Part shown: piece after piece, positions 1 through 11,011 of the stretch | Position numbering within the stretch: the first letter of the stretch is position 1 | Layout of the letters: every line of letters starts with the position of its first letter | Assembly (NCBI GenBank): GCA_037953745.1 | Contig: JBAKBP010007099.1 | Location: 1-64,000, forward strand | Direction of reading: 5' to 3' | DNA from: Lithodes maja | Taxonomy: Eukaryota > Arthropoda > Malacostraca > Decapoda > Lithodidae | Length of the DNA stretch: 64,000 nucleotides | The notes under the pieces: model-generated | Databases searched by the model: none | Seen by the model: only the letters and a program-made list of their open reading frames with translations | What the model was told of the DNA's origin: nothing | Position numbers and translations under genes: made by a program

Positions 1-578
1 GGAATGTGACTACGAATGCTTACTACACTAACCCTACGAATATGATATAAATAATATTATTATTCACAGTTCACAACACTTCCACTGGGTCCATTCTACC
101 CGCCTAAAAAACACATGGCTGGCTATGGAGAGGCGAACAACGAGGCACAGAGTCACAAATCACGAGTTATATACATAAATTATAAATAGATAGCCACAAA
201 TTGATGATACACTGCCTCTTAGTACATAAATAATCAAGATTTGCCCACCTGAAACCCGCTCCATGGCGGGCAATGGAGGCGAGACGAGATTTAAAGGTCC
301 GGGAGTACTACCTCACAGACTGGCGGCCGGCTCACAACTGGTGAAACAAAGCCCCGCACTCCTCACACAGGGACGCTACGGGGTTGCCAGATATTTAATT
401 TTGTAGCTTACTGATGGCTAACTTACCAGCCAAAAATGCGTCCAAATCGCGTCATAAACTTATTTACCACGAATATTTCTAACTTACAGGTGGCATTATG
501 ACGCGATTGCGTCATACGACCACTCTTCGAGGGGTGGCGTTATGACGCGATCGCGTCCTAAAAATGCGAGAGGGTTAA
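1..578. repeat. Right part of a TTAA-bounded element with palindromic subterminal repeats
   Basis: No coding signal is seen. The stretch ends at 578 in GAGAGGGTTAA. The bases just after the TTAA (579-590) match Gypsy D around 42243, where an uninterrupted TTTAACAGG is found, so the TTAA looks like the insertion target of a piggyBac-type non-autonomous element. The left terminus is not in the window. Near the end sit a perfect 14-base palindrome GACGCGATCGCGTC (544-557), an imperfect one at 499-514 and a half copy at 438-457. The element identity is inferred from the terminus only. Confidence 0.4.
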
Positions 579-602
579 CAGGTTCACATGACAGGTTCAC
601 AT

Positions 603-1014
603 GGGCTTAACACTAATAAGGCGTACGGTCCGGACGGTGTTCCTCCTGTTGTTCTCAAAAACTGTGCTTCCGTGCCGACTCCCTGCCTAGGCAAACTCTT
701 TCGTCTCTGTCTATCCTCTAACGTCTTCCCTTCATGCTGGAAGTTTGCTCACATTCAATCTGTCCCAAAGATGGGTGACCGCTCTCAACCCTCCAACTAT
801 CGTCCAATTGCTCTCATTTCTTGTCTTTCTAAAGTTTTTGAAACTATTCTTGCTTCCAAATTTCTTAAGCATTTCTCTTCTCATAATCTGCTCTCAGATC
901 GCAGTATGGCTTCCTTAAGGGTCGCTCTACTGGTGATCTTCTTTCATATCTTACTAACTCTTGGTCATCCTCCTTTCGGGACTTCGGTGAGACTTTTTCT
1001 ATTGCACTAGACAT
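603..1014 (+). pseudogene. LINE-1a reverse transcriptase, N-terminal part (broken)
   Basis: This segment encodes the finger part of a non-LTR reverse transcriptase: AYGPDGVPPVVLK, then NYRPIALISCLSKVFE and LLSDR. These match the open copy at 16415-18212 almost residue for residue. One base is missing near 903, where the open copy reads on into QYGFLKGRST, so the frame shifts. The segment stops at the ACAT target of the solo LTR, just before the first catalytic aspartate motif. There is no endonuclease domain because the copy is 5' truncated. Confidence 0.85.
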
Positions 1015-2714
1015 TGTTATGATCCAGGTTCTCAAAGACACAGGGCTCTTCAACATTGGACTAGATAATGGCAAAATGCAACAACGGTAACACTAGATCC
1101 AACCCCTGCCTTAAACACTGGAAAACAAAACACCATTACCGCCCTGAGTCGTGCCTGGACAATGAGGTATCCTATGACTCGGTAACTGGTGCACACACAC
1201 TAGGCTGACGCTCGATGAAACAGCCTATTCTCAAACAGTAAAAGATTACTCGATTAGGTTACACAAAGAAAAGATAGTTAACGTGATTAATTAACGTTAC
1301 GGTAGATACTCAAATAACTGGCACTCCTGTATTAAAGAAAGTGCAATGCTAGTCCTGCAACATCAACTGGAAACTTCTGAAATAAGTCTGATGCTGGGAA
1401 GATGTTCGTAAAGAATCTTGAACAATTATAATGCAGAATACGGGTCACAATAAATACTAGGACACATAGTAATAATAGGCAGGCGAATAATAAAGACTGC
1501 GCAAAGGTAGTAATGCTCGACAACTAAAGAAATGCTTCGTGACACAACGCAACAGCCTACTAGGGTTGTGCAACTCAACAACAACCTCGGCTCAAAAGTG
1601 CAGTGAATGTTGCATACATATAATAATGGGGGCTTATCTCTAACCAGTGTCTGCTCAGTTAATAAAGTCTAGCTGGGGTATCAAGGCAGGGCAACAATGG
1701 GTGAGCATGCGGCTCGTAGCCTAACGTTGTCCGAAGGTGGTATAATGAAGATTACGTTATATGACGGGGATGCTCTCTTGATAAATCTAGGTCTCTAGTA
1801 CCTAGTTCTATCCTGGCGATCCCTCAGAAGTCAACACAAAGAGGCAGCACTATGTTGTGAGGGATAGGCTATGGCCCTCTCACACCACAGCGCTGTGCTC
1901 GCAAAGTAAACCCACCCGAAGACAACTTAGGCTCCCACAGTACCTGTCGATGTCGTGCAGGGCTTAGCTAACACTGCACACATCGGGGACAACGACACAG
2001 TAACCTTATCCCTAGTCTAGCTTTAGATAACCACGCAGAATCTCTCAACACCTTGCCAGGGAGACATATACCGGTCTACAACCTTCCCGAGAGAGGACAC
2101 ATACGGAAAAGTCCGTCTCTCTAACCTCAATAAAGCATAATACCTCCTTAACCTAATACATGGAAATATCTGAGAGCTTCGCGTACAATACGACTGGTCG
2201 ACGGTGAACGTCTATGCTGAAACCAGAAGGGATGTTGAGTTTAATAAAGTTTAGAGAATGAGAAAGGAGAAGTCGAGAGAGAGAAATAGTATGCAAAGTG
2301 GCGAGTATGGGGGACAGAATTGCAAAGGATGTAGGCGATACGCGTGTCAGGCAAGCTCTGAGCTGGTAAAGAATACGAGGCCGCGATGGGAAGGGACTAG
2401 TTGACCACCCGGCCGCCAACGCCGTCAGCGCCCAAGCGAGCCGCATCATAGCTCACCCCGCTGCCAGGTGTACTCCCTTACCCTCTCTCGCTCGCCTCCC
2501 ACACAAGCAACATTTATATTATAGCGAATATAAAATACAAGGCGCGGTCACAGACCAAAACAAAGACCATTTTTAGACTGTCTGTGGCAACACGACACTA
2601 ATTATATAAAGCAGATCATTCTAGGACAACTGTAGCCCATCCCCCCATCCTGGCGAGCGCTAGCGAGCTGCAATGCCCCACGCAACCATTCTGCTAACGC
2701 CGGGAGGCGTCACA
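1015..2714 (-). mobile_element. Solo Gypsy LTR (S1), 1700 bp, in LINE-1a
   Basis: The insert begins TGTTATGA and ends GCGTCACA, the same kind of termini as the Gypsy LTRs elsewhere in this window. It is flanked by the direct repeat ACAT (1011-1014 and 2715-2718). Removing it restores the reading FSIALD-SKAFDRVW of the LINE. No internal coding region remains, so this is a solo LTR left by LTR-LTR recombination. Element orientation is minus, by comparison with Gypsy B. It carries the LTR hairpin at 2547-2588 (GTCACAGAC pairing with GTCTGTGGC, including one G-T pair). Confidence 0.9.
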
Positions 2715-2718
2715 ACAT

Positions 2719-3818
2719 ATCGAAAGCCTTCGATAGAGTCTGGCATAAATCTTTAATTTCTAAACTACCCTCCTTTGGTTTCTATCCCTCCATCTGTGCC
2801 TTTGTCTCTAATTTCCTCTCCGGCCGTTCCATAGCCGCGGTTGTGGATGGCCATTGTTCACTTCCTCACCCTATAAACTCCGGTGTTCCTCAGGGCTCTG
2901 TCCTATCTCCTATTCTCTTTCTAATTTTTATAAATGATCTCCTTAACTGTACCTTAATTCCCATCCATTCATATGCAGACGACTCAACCTTACACTACTC
3001 CATTACTTTTTCAGAACGCCCCAGCCAGCAATCCCTCAACGAGAAACGTAATGAAGCCATACAACTCTTAAATTCTGATCTAAATACTATTTCCAATTGG
3101 GGCAGAGAAAACCTTGTTAACTTTAATGCTTCCAAAACCCAATTTCTCCATCTATCTACCCGTCAGGATATCCCAGCGGACTATCCCTTATTCTTCAACA
3201 ATACAAAAATCAACCCTTCATCTTCTCTCAATATTCTTGGTGTCTCTTTTTCTTCTGCTCTCATTTGGAAGGACCATATTACCAGTCTTGCTAAGGCAGC
3301 CTCCCAGAAGCTGGGTTGTGCTCAACCGCCTTAGGGGGTTCTTTTCCCCTGCACAGCTTCTTGCTCTGCACAGGGGCATAGTGCGCCCTTGTATTGAGTA
3401 TTGTTCACATGTGTGGGGAGGTTCCTCTCACACCGCTCTCCTAGATAAGGTTGAAAGGAAGGCCTTTCGTATCATTAACTCCCGTCCACTCACCAACTCT
3501 CTGCAATCTCTCTCTCTCCGCCGCAATGTTGCATCTCTCTCGCTATTCTATCGCTACTATAATAATCAGTGTTCCTCAGAGCTATCCCAGCGCATACCAC
3601 CTCCTTTACGTAGGGCACGTGGTACCCGTCTTGCAACTCAATCCCACCCCTACTCTGTGCAACTCTCCAACCCAAGAGTGAAACGTTACTCTCAAACTTT
3701 CTTCTACTCAACAGCTGAGCTCTGGAACTCTCTCCCAGAATCAGTTTTTCCCGCTTCCTATGACTTAAATTGCTTCAAACTCTGTGTGTCCAGGCATTTT
3801 GGCTCGAACGTCCCTTGA
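2719..3818 (+). pseudogene. LINE-1a reverse transcriptase, C-terminal part (broken)
   Basis: The sequence continues LINE-1a after the solo LTR. Visible motifs are SKAFDRVWH (motif A aspartate), SGVPQGSVLSPILF (motif B), SYADDSTLH (catalytic YADD) and the C-terminal block IEYCSHVWGG...LDKVERKAFRIIN. An extra base near 3315 (GGGTTGTGC against GGGTGTGC in the open copy) shifts the frame in the thumb region. The stop codon is at 3816-3818, after the conserved end SNVP. Confidence 0.88.
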
Positions 3819-3918
3819 TTTTGGCCCTGTCACTCTTTCAACTATGGGGGAGGCACTCGCTATAGGCAGTTATGCCTTTTGCCTCCCTCAATCACATAGA
3901 AAAAAAATAAAAAACAAA

Positions 3919-6283
3919 ATGCTTCCCCATCCTCATCGAGTTCTGTAGCCCCGTTCCCACAACTCTCAAGACTAGGATCTTCTAGTTGCATCCGTCATAT
4001 ATCAGAGGGTGCCAACCTGTCCAAGTGCTCCTGGAGCAACTTGTGTCCACCCCCGATACTGGGTTGCTCAAGCCTAGTCTGTTTCACCTGGGAACGTTTC
4101 TTTCGCGGAGTGCTATCACGCCCTACCATGTCACTAGGGGGGACAGGTTCTGGGGCCACTCCGGACCTCAAAAGTGGTGCAAGTACCGAGTCACCAAGGA
4201 GTGTCGCTGGGTCCAAACTCTTAACCCGACCACCAGCCTTGACTTTCTCCTTTCGACCCTTCCTCCGCTGGTCTAAAACCTGGGTACTAGGCTGTGACAC
4301 CTGAGCGGACTGAGATCTGGTGACAGCAAACGCCATCTGCTGCATCTGGCACCTCTCGAGCCACTCTTGCCCCTCCCTACTCGTGTCGGCCGCCCTCTCG
4401 GCAACGACTAAGGGTGGAACCTCGGAAGTAGGCACCGCAAAGTCGTTACCGAGAAGGAGGTCGACCCCCTCAACTGGCAATTTCTCTACAATCACCACAT
4501 CCAACTCCCGTGTCACACCATCCACCATAAGCTCCACTCTCACCAGCGGGTAAGACTGCGTAGCATTGATGCCTTGAACCACTACAACCCGAGCTGCGTT
4601 AATAGGCTTACCAGTGAAGTTCTTATGTAACGTCTGGGAGGCACCCGTATCACGCAACAACTCAAGCCTATGTTCCACACCAGCCTACCTCACAGTGCCA
4701 TGTCCCCTATGACCACAAAAAGCATCTCGGACGGGTACCGAGCCCTCCTTATGCTTCGACACCGACTGTGACTTCGCAACCGACGATTTACCCCGGGCAA
4801 ACGCGGAAGACCTCAAAGACACCCCGATGTTGCTCACTAGAGACACCACCGCTGTAGACTGTGTGCTCGGACAAGAGCGCGCAAAATGCCCCTTCTTATG
4901 GCACTTAAAACACTCCACCTCACTCCTTGACTTCCCCTGGAGTGGGGAAGGGCCCTGGCCTTTCTTTAACGAGAAGGATTTCGACTTGGGTTAAAAATTG
5001 GCAACAGTGCTCTTAGTACGATAATTTGTTGTATCATTAGTTCGGGGGGGTGGGGTGGTACGCCCCTTGTTACCTGCCTCAGCTCTCTGGGCAGACCCGC
5101 ACCCACGAATTAACGACAACCTGAGGTCAGCTAACTCAGCCGCCTCCTGAAGAGTTTTAGGTTGCTTTTCTTTCAGGTTAAGAGTCAAGTCCCCACCAGT
5201 GCATTTAAAGAATTGTTCTAACAACACTAATTGCTTCACCGCATCAAAAGTAGTTGCTTTCTCCGACCTCAACCAATTCTCAAACGCATCTGATAGTTCT
5301 CTAGCGTGTTCCTGGAAAGCACTCTCCTTTTGCTTAGGAACAGCCCTAAACTTCAGCCTATAGGTCTCTGGCTGCAATTCATACGCCCTCAGGACAGCCT
5401 CTTTCAACGCCTCATAATTCACACAGGAATCTAGGGGCAAAGCATCGTACGCCTTGAGTGCTTTCCCGGTCAGTCGTGAAGAATCAAGGGCTGCCCACTT
5501 CTCCTCGGGCCATTGGTGCTCCCGGCACTTTTTCTCAAAACGGAGAAAGAATTCTGTAACTCCTGACTCATCAAACACTGGAACCAACTTTAGTAGATGC
5601 GACAGGGGCTGGTCATGGGGGCGACCCCCCTGGACGAAACGGTTCCCCACCACCTCTACACAAGTTTTCTCTAGGTTAACATCGGCACAATACCTTGCAG
5701 ACTCATACTTGAGCTCAGCCTCTCGCTGCTTGAGCTCAGCCTCATACTTTCGCTGCTCGAGCTCAGCCTGTCGCTCCTGCTGCTTAAGTTTGGCGAGCTC
5801 GAGCTGAAACAACATCTTGGGAGACAAACCCTGAGGAGGGGGTGCTACTACCGGGGACCCACCCAGTGAGTCACCTAGAGGCTTACCCAACCGCCAGCGG
5901 ACATCGGCCTGCGGGAACGTACTCGGCTCCGGAACCCGAGGAGGCGCCATGATAGGAGTTGAGTGGAATGGGGGCTGGGACGAAGGTGCCCCAGCTCCCG
6001 CTCCACCCGAAGCCTCATGCACCCCACCCAGCACACAGGTAACCAGCTCACTTCTTGACCAACCGCTATTGCAAGAAAACACTAAGACTGTGGCTATACA
6101 CTGCAATCCGTACCTGTCCAGCCCCGACACCCGGTCCGCCGTCACAGGCTCCTCCAAAAACCTCCGAGCATCCTCCTCACTGTTCACCACCCGAACGCCG
6201 TCAACCAACTCCACCTTCTCCACCTTCTCGCCTGTCTCTCGCACTGTGCCCTCACTATGCTCAGACCCATCCAGTGACGACAT
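3919..6283 (-). pseudogene. Gypsy A gag-protease remnant
   Basis: Read on the minus strand from 6283, this is the 5' part of a Ty3/Gypsy-like element. It encodes an N-terminal Gag segment (starting MSSLDGSEHSEGT), a Glu/Lys-rich coiled coil, a capsid with the SCAN-like block around YELQPETYRLKFR, a CCHC knuckle (CFKCHKKGHFARSC, about 4868-4909) and a protease with the active site DTGAS. The reading frame is broken between 4991 and 4918 and again near 4680. The sequence stops at 3919, at the point where integrase would begin. Gypsy D has the same junction, so the integrase was already missing before LINE-1a inserted. There is no RT in the window for this copy. Confidence 0.85.
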
Positions 6284-6533
6284 GATGGAGTCAACAAAAA
6301 AATTCCCAAGTCAAGACAATAGTAGCCAAACTCTCGCGAAGCTTTATTCACAAAAAATATTCGAAGATGTTTTTAAGTTCAATACTAGGTCACCAATAAA
6401 CTCCAACAAGTTCCATATATCCTCAAAAACAATGTCCACTGCCAACACTGCGAGAAATAAAATCGAACCCAAAAATGGCGAATAAGATTTCTCCCAAAAA
6501 AATCCTGCAAAACTCAGTACACTATATCCTGGA

Positions 6534-6545
6534 CTAAGGTCGCCA
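6534..6545 (-). promoter_or_regulatory. Primer binding site of Gypsy A
   Basis: On the minus strand, two bases after the end of the 5' LTR, the sequence reads TGGCGACCTTAG. TGGCGACC is the start of the primer site in several insect Gypsy elements primed by tRNA-Arg. B, C and D have the same TGGCGACC in the same place. The tRNA assignment is inference. Confidence 0.65.
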
Positions 6546-7003
6546 TTTGTTACGACCGGCACAACGAAATAAACAAGGGCACTTAATATTGGACTATAAG
6601 ATAGGCTAGATCTGCAACAACGGTACGCTAATTCCAAACCCTCGAACTATTAAGCCGGTGAACAAAACACTTAAACCCTCCAGAGTTAATCTACTGGATA
6701 ACGGGGTATTAATTAACTGGGTTAAGTGTACTTCTACAAAGGCTTTCCGGTGACGGCAAAGCCTACTCACAACAAGAGTAATTACGTTAATAAAAAGCTC
6801 TCAAGTAATAACAATGCTTAAATAAACTGACAAGATTTAATAAAAGGTTATATGCTTACGTTATCTTTAGTGTAGGTCTGAACTCAACACTAAACTCTTC
6901 AATTCTCTATGAAAACACTTGAAGTCTAGTACTACAGCAAACAGATATGGAATCTTCTTAAAAACGTCTGATGCTCTAAGATGCTCGTCGAATATAGAAC
7001 AGG

Positions 7004-7230
7004 TGTGACGCTCACCGCTTCCCCCAGAACCGCATGGCTTACTCGCTAGGACTCGCCAGGGCAGAGAATGTAGCTACAGTCTACCTATCATTGTGTACTT
7101 TCCTTCTCGAGAAAGCTTGTGTTGCAGACAGTTCAGAACTGTTCTTTGTTTTCGTCTGTCACGATCCTTTCTATTTTATTTAGTCAATTGAAAGTATTGT
7201 GTTAAATAGTTGAATGATGGGAAGGCGAGC

Positions 7231-7268
<38 letters not shown>

Positions 7269-8738
7269 AGGTGGTGTGACTTGGTGGTGAGTGTGGCGCG
7301 TGGCCGGCCCCCTTACATAGGCCTCGCGGGATTCGTTGCCTCCTGCCTAACACGGCCTACTAGGCGGCTGCTTACTGGGCGACTGTCGTGCGCCCTCGTG
7401 CCATTCCTGCGAACTGGGACTCCACCCATGCGGTCCCTGGAAATATCCTGGTCAGATCCGTCCCAGACAGCATACTCTAAGCATCTCCCATGAACTGTTC
7501 CACACTCTTGTCTTAGAATCTTTCTCTCCTACTTCCTCTATCATTTCCACTACTTCCTCACCTTTTATTACTATCAATCCCCCTCTGGTTCCCTGCATCC
7601 ACACCTTGAATTGGTGGCCAGACTGTATTATATGCTGGATCTCACATTCCTTATGTACTAGGCTAAGGTTGAAGATAGTCATTGTCTTTTTGGGAGATTG
7701 TATTGCTCGGACTGTCTCCATCAATCACTAATGTTTCTACAGGGTTAAATAATGCTAGACTAGGGATCAGGTACCTTGCTGTTGGTGGTTTCACTGTGTG
7801 TAGGCTACTTTTGAGCTGCACGACACTACGGATATTGTGGGTTACCTGGGTGGATCTTTTGTCTGTGTACCTTGGAGTTTAGACTGTGTAGTGCGTGAGG
7901 GCTGCTTGCCTAATCCACCCAACACTGTTCTAACTCTATTTGCTTTTACTTTTGAGGGTCGCCAGGAGGATACTCGATACTTGTGATCGAGAATCCTCAA
8001 GAGAGCACCCCTTCATATTAACGTAATCAGGCCGCACAGACCCAAGGTCCACACTAGGCTAGGAGCTGCCTTGCTCCACCAGAATTCTGTACCTTTGCGC
8101 ATCCCAGCTAGACTTTATTAACCCGGGTAGACATTAGCTGGATTAGATCATATAGTCTTTCATGCATACCCATTATTTCTACACAAGCATTTTGAGGTCT
8201 AGGTTGCTGTAGAGAGACACAACCAGCATAGACCGGTTTTGTTAATAGGAGTACTACTTTTTCGTGGCAAGCATTATTACTGTTGCACCGCTTATAATAT
8301 TCTTGTGTCCAATAACATTATAGGTCCAGCCTTTTTGTGTATTTAGCCTACACGTGCATTGTCCTGCCTCCTGCTATTTTGTGGTTCCATTTCCGATACG
8401 TTCTTCTTAGTAGCATCCGACATTATTCAGAAGATTCCTTGTTCGGTGCTTGAGGACTTTACAACACTTTCTTTCATATAGGAGTGACAGATATTATTGA
8501 TTAAAGTAACGTTAAGAAAACCTTCTTCTTGTTTGCATTAGATCACTCTTGTGATTTAATTAAGTTAACTATCTTTTCCTTGTGTACCATAACTAAGCAA
8601 CCATATGTTATAGGTAATAGGCTGTTTCAGAGAACATCAGCCTATAGTAGAAGCACATAGATACTGAGAGTTAAGATACCCCGCTATCGCAGATATAACT
8701 CTGGAGGGTATATGTGTTCTTTGTTCGACGGGATTATA
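7004..8738 (+). mobile_element. LTR F: inverted Gypsy LTR inside the LTR of Gypsy A
   Basis: The sequence starts TGTGACGC, the reverse complement of the LTR end of this family, and then follows the antisense of S1 and the C and E LTRs. For example, AGTTAACTATCTTTTC near 8561 is the reverse complement of a stretch near 1265. Its last 120 bases or so (the part next to TGTTACGA) are missing and a SINE-like unit takes their place. No internal region is present. The gene-like open frames inside it are shadows. It includes a GA microsatellite (about 7229-7266). Confidence 0.75.
7229..7266. repeat. (GA)n microsatellite
   Basis: A pure GA run of about 19 units lies inside LTR F. The other LTRs of the family have no such run here, so the expansion is local. 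Confidence 0.9.
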
Positions 8739-8873
8739 TTATTTTTATTAATCTCACCACCACACCCCCAATGAAATTAATTAAAGTATATATGATCCAC
8801 CGGGATTCGAACCCGGGTTATCACACACATATTTTTGCCACCTTAACCATTACACCACCAGGACGGTGGTGGG
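8739..8873 (-). mobile_element. SINE-2: tRNA-derived SINE, short
   Basis: On the minus strand the unit has a polymerase III A box TGGTGTAATGG (8847-8857) and a B box GGTTCGAATCC (8803-8813), followed by an A/T-rich tail containing AATAAAAATAATATAAT. The first bases do not pair with the bases after the T arm to form a good acceptor stem, so it is a SINE head and not a working tRNA. It sits between LTR F and the resumed LTR A. Confidence 0.65.
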
Positions 8874-9356
8874 TGCAGGAGCAGGACACCAAGGCATGTA
8901 TCCTAAATACACCAAAAAGTAGGATACATATATATGAAACAAGAGAGTGCAACAACTCTGTGACAGCACTAATAACAGTAACTCAAAAACAGTACTTCCT
9001 TAGCCAAAGTAACAGCCCTACTGGGTTGTGCACTATGCATCAACCTAGGCTAAAACAATACGTGAATAATTGCTAAAGCATACGCAGCTAAAGTTAATAA
9101 ACAAAATGCTGTCTTTCTTACTAATAAAGTCTAGCAGCGGCATAAGGGTACAGGGAGCCTACCTCAAGCATGCTCGCAGCCTACTGTCTCCCCTGAACAG
9201 ATTTCCCTTATCTTACGTTAAGTGACTAGGAGGCTCTCTTGGTAAGTCCAGATCTCAAGTACCTGGTCTTACCCTGGCGCTCCTCAAAGGTCAACAAAAT
9301 GAGTTAGCAAGCATACAAGCAAGAGTAGGAAAAAGCCCTTCGCTTGTATACTGCTA

Positions 9357-9888
9357 AGGGGAGGTGTGGTGGAGTGGTCTTGCCACTGGCCTGGTAATCC
9401 AAAGGTCCCGGGTTCAAATCCCGATGTATCAATGGGAAGATATTATTGGGATGGAATTTGTGCTGTACTGTACCTGGTATCAGTGCATTACCACAAGCCC
9501 ACCGAAACGTCAATAAAATACCCTCATTGTTCCCTGATTAAATAGCACTGTATGAATATTCCCATATTCAAAATATGCTATAGGGGTGCAATGCCTGGTG
9601 AGTTATCTGCTCAACAGGTGGCGTAGTGTGTGTGTAAGTGTGAGAGTCCGAGTGTAGGGGGTGAGACAGTGAAGCACGGGAACGAGGTGGCTTCAGAGAT
9701 GGGGTAGTTTCGGGCCATGAGTGAGCACCGTGCCTCATGTGAAGGCAAGATGGCAGGTGCTCGTTGTACTCTACGTGCTTCACATGTCTCACTCCCTAGA
9801 CTGGAACAAGACCTCACGGGCTTCATTGTAAAGCGGTGAATGTTAAGGCTCTCAGCCTATGCCCGAGAGGAAGTAAGTTGGAATATAG

Positions 9889-9917
<29 letters not shown>
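9357..9917 (+). mobile_element. SINE-1: long tRNA-derived SINE (561 bp) with poly(A) tail
   Basis: The insertion interrupts the LTR of Gypsy A: the uninterrupted Gypsy D LTR reads straight through CTGCTACACTCGCAAA. The head is tRNA-like, with A box TGGTGGAGTGG (9367-9377) and B box GGTTCAAATCC (9411-9421), followed by a body of about 450 bases and a tail of 29 A (9889-9917). The body has no convincing open frame. Three target bases (CAC) are missing and no clear target duplication is seen. The length is large for a SINE. Confidence 0.75.
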
Positions 9918-9919
<2 letters not shown>

Positions 9920-10759
9920 GCAAAAGAAAATATGCACAAGGGTGTACTACAGGCTACCTAGCTCCGTCGAAGTCGTACAGGCTCTGACTTGCCATATACA
10001 TAACTCAGACAACGACCAAAGATACCCTCCACTGTCTAGCATTAAATAGTAATAAAGAACAACCAAATATTTAGAAGCACCCAATAATATGAATCCCTGT
10101 GACTATGATTCTAATAACCTCTAAAGCTAGTGCAAAGCATATAATTATGTGAGAACAGGTGCTGGTAATACGACTGGCCGACTATGGACGTCGTATGCGA
10201 GAACCAGAAGGGATGGGTAATTGAATAAAGATAAGAAGTATGGAAAAGAAGAAGTTCCGAGAGAGAAACAGTAGTAAAGGGGGTTAGATGTGAGACAGAA
10301 TGCGAGGGACATGTAGGACCGAGCGCGCAATGCCATGCTCTGCGGGAGTGAGGAGGGTAGGAGCCCGACCACTGGGCTAGGAGGGCAGCGACCAACCACA
10401 GGCCACTACGTCACATGACAAGCAGATGTCATATGCCACGCCAGGCCCGCCGTCCAATAGCAAGCGGGCGGGCCCACCGAGCGAGGAATGCACACGTACA
10501 TACGCACACACACTGCCTCTTCGCTCTCCCCTCCGTCTCTCTTTCTCTCTCTCACGCGCTGCATGTTATAATCACTACTATGGATATAAAATACTTCTAA
10601 GTGTCACAGACAAGAATAAAGGCAAACACTGATCTGTCTGTGACAACATGAATACTAAGAAAGAAAGAACATCGTTCTATGATTATTATAGCCCATTTCA
10701 CTGCCATGGCGAGTGCTAGCGAGTCACAAGTACATTCTGGCAAGCTGGCCAGCGTAACA

Positions 10760-11011
10760 AACCCAAGAGTGAAACGCTATTCTCAGACTTTCTTCTATTC
10801 AACTGCTGAGCTCTGGAACTCTCTCCCAGAATCAGTCTTTCCCTCTTCCTATGACTTAAATTGCTTCAAACTCCGTGTGTCCAGGCATTTTAGCTCGAAC
10901 GTCCCTTGATTTCGGCCTTGTCACTCTTTGAAATCTGGGGGAGGCACTCGCTGCAGGCAGTTATGCCTTTTATCTCCCTCATTCACATAGAAAAAAAAAA
11001 AAAAAAAAAAA
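10760..11011 (+). mobile_element. LINE-1b: 3' end fragment with poly(A)
   Basis: The stretch encodes the last 49 residues of the LINE-1 polyprotein (NPRVKRYSQTFFYS ... SNVP, stop at 10907-10909). The short conserved 3' UTR and an A tail (10991-11011) follow. It starts exactly at the LTR end of Gypsy A, so it is the target into which Gypsy A inserted. The 5' portion is not seen in this window. Confidence 0.85.

Larger units (their letters stand above)
603..3918 (+). mobile_element. LINE-1a: 5'-truncated jockey-like non-LTR retrotransposon, split by a solo LTR
   Basis: The element starts inside the reverse transcriptase region (first recognisable residues GLNTNKAYG) and ends with a short 3' UTR and an A-rich tail (about 3899-3918). 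It lies in the internal region of Gypsy A, close to the integrase-deletion scar that A shares with D. At its left end the 13-mer ACAGGTTCACATG is repeated in tandem (578-590, 591-603), a typical untidy 5' junction of target-primed insertion. Bases 1015-2714 are a later solo LTR. The copy is dead: 5' truncated, frameshifted and split. Confidence 0.85.
6548..10759 (-). mobile_element. Gypsy A 5' LTR, split by an inverted LTR and two SINEs
   Basis: The LTR runs from TGTTACGACC (6548) to GCGTAACA (10759). Its own sequence is in three pieces: 6548-7003, 8874-9356 and 9918-10759. Together they align along the full length of the uninterrupted Gypsy D LTR (45059-46854). The right end abuts LINE-1b sequence, so Gypsy A had inserted into a LINE-1 copy. 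The LTR hairpin is at 10602-10645 (GTCACAGAC / GTCTGTGAC). Confidence 0.88.

Noticed and set aside
9361..9430. Possible tRNA gene
   Set aside because: A and B boxes are present but the acceptor ends do not pair and the unit continues into a body with a poly(A) tail, so it is a SINE head.
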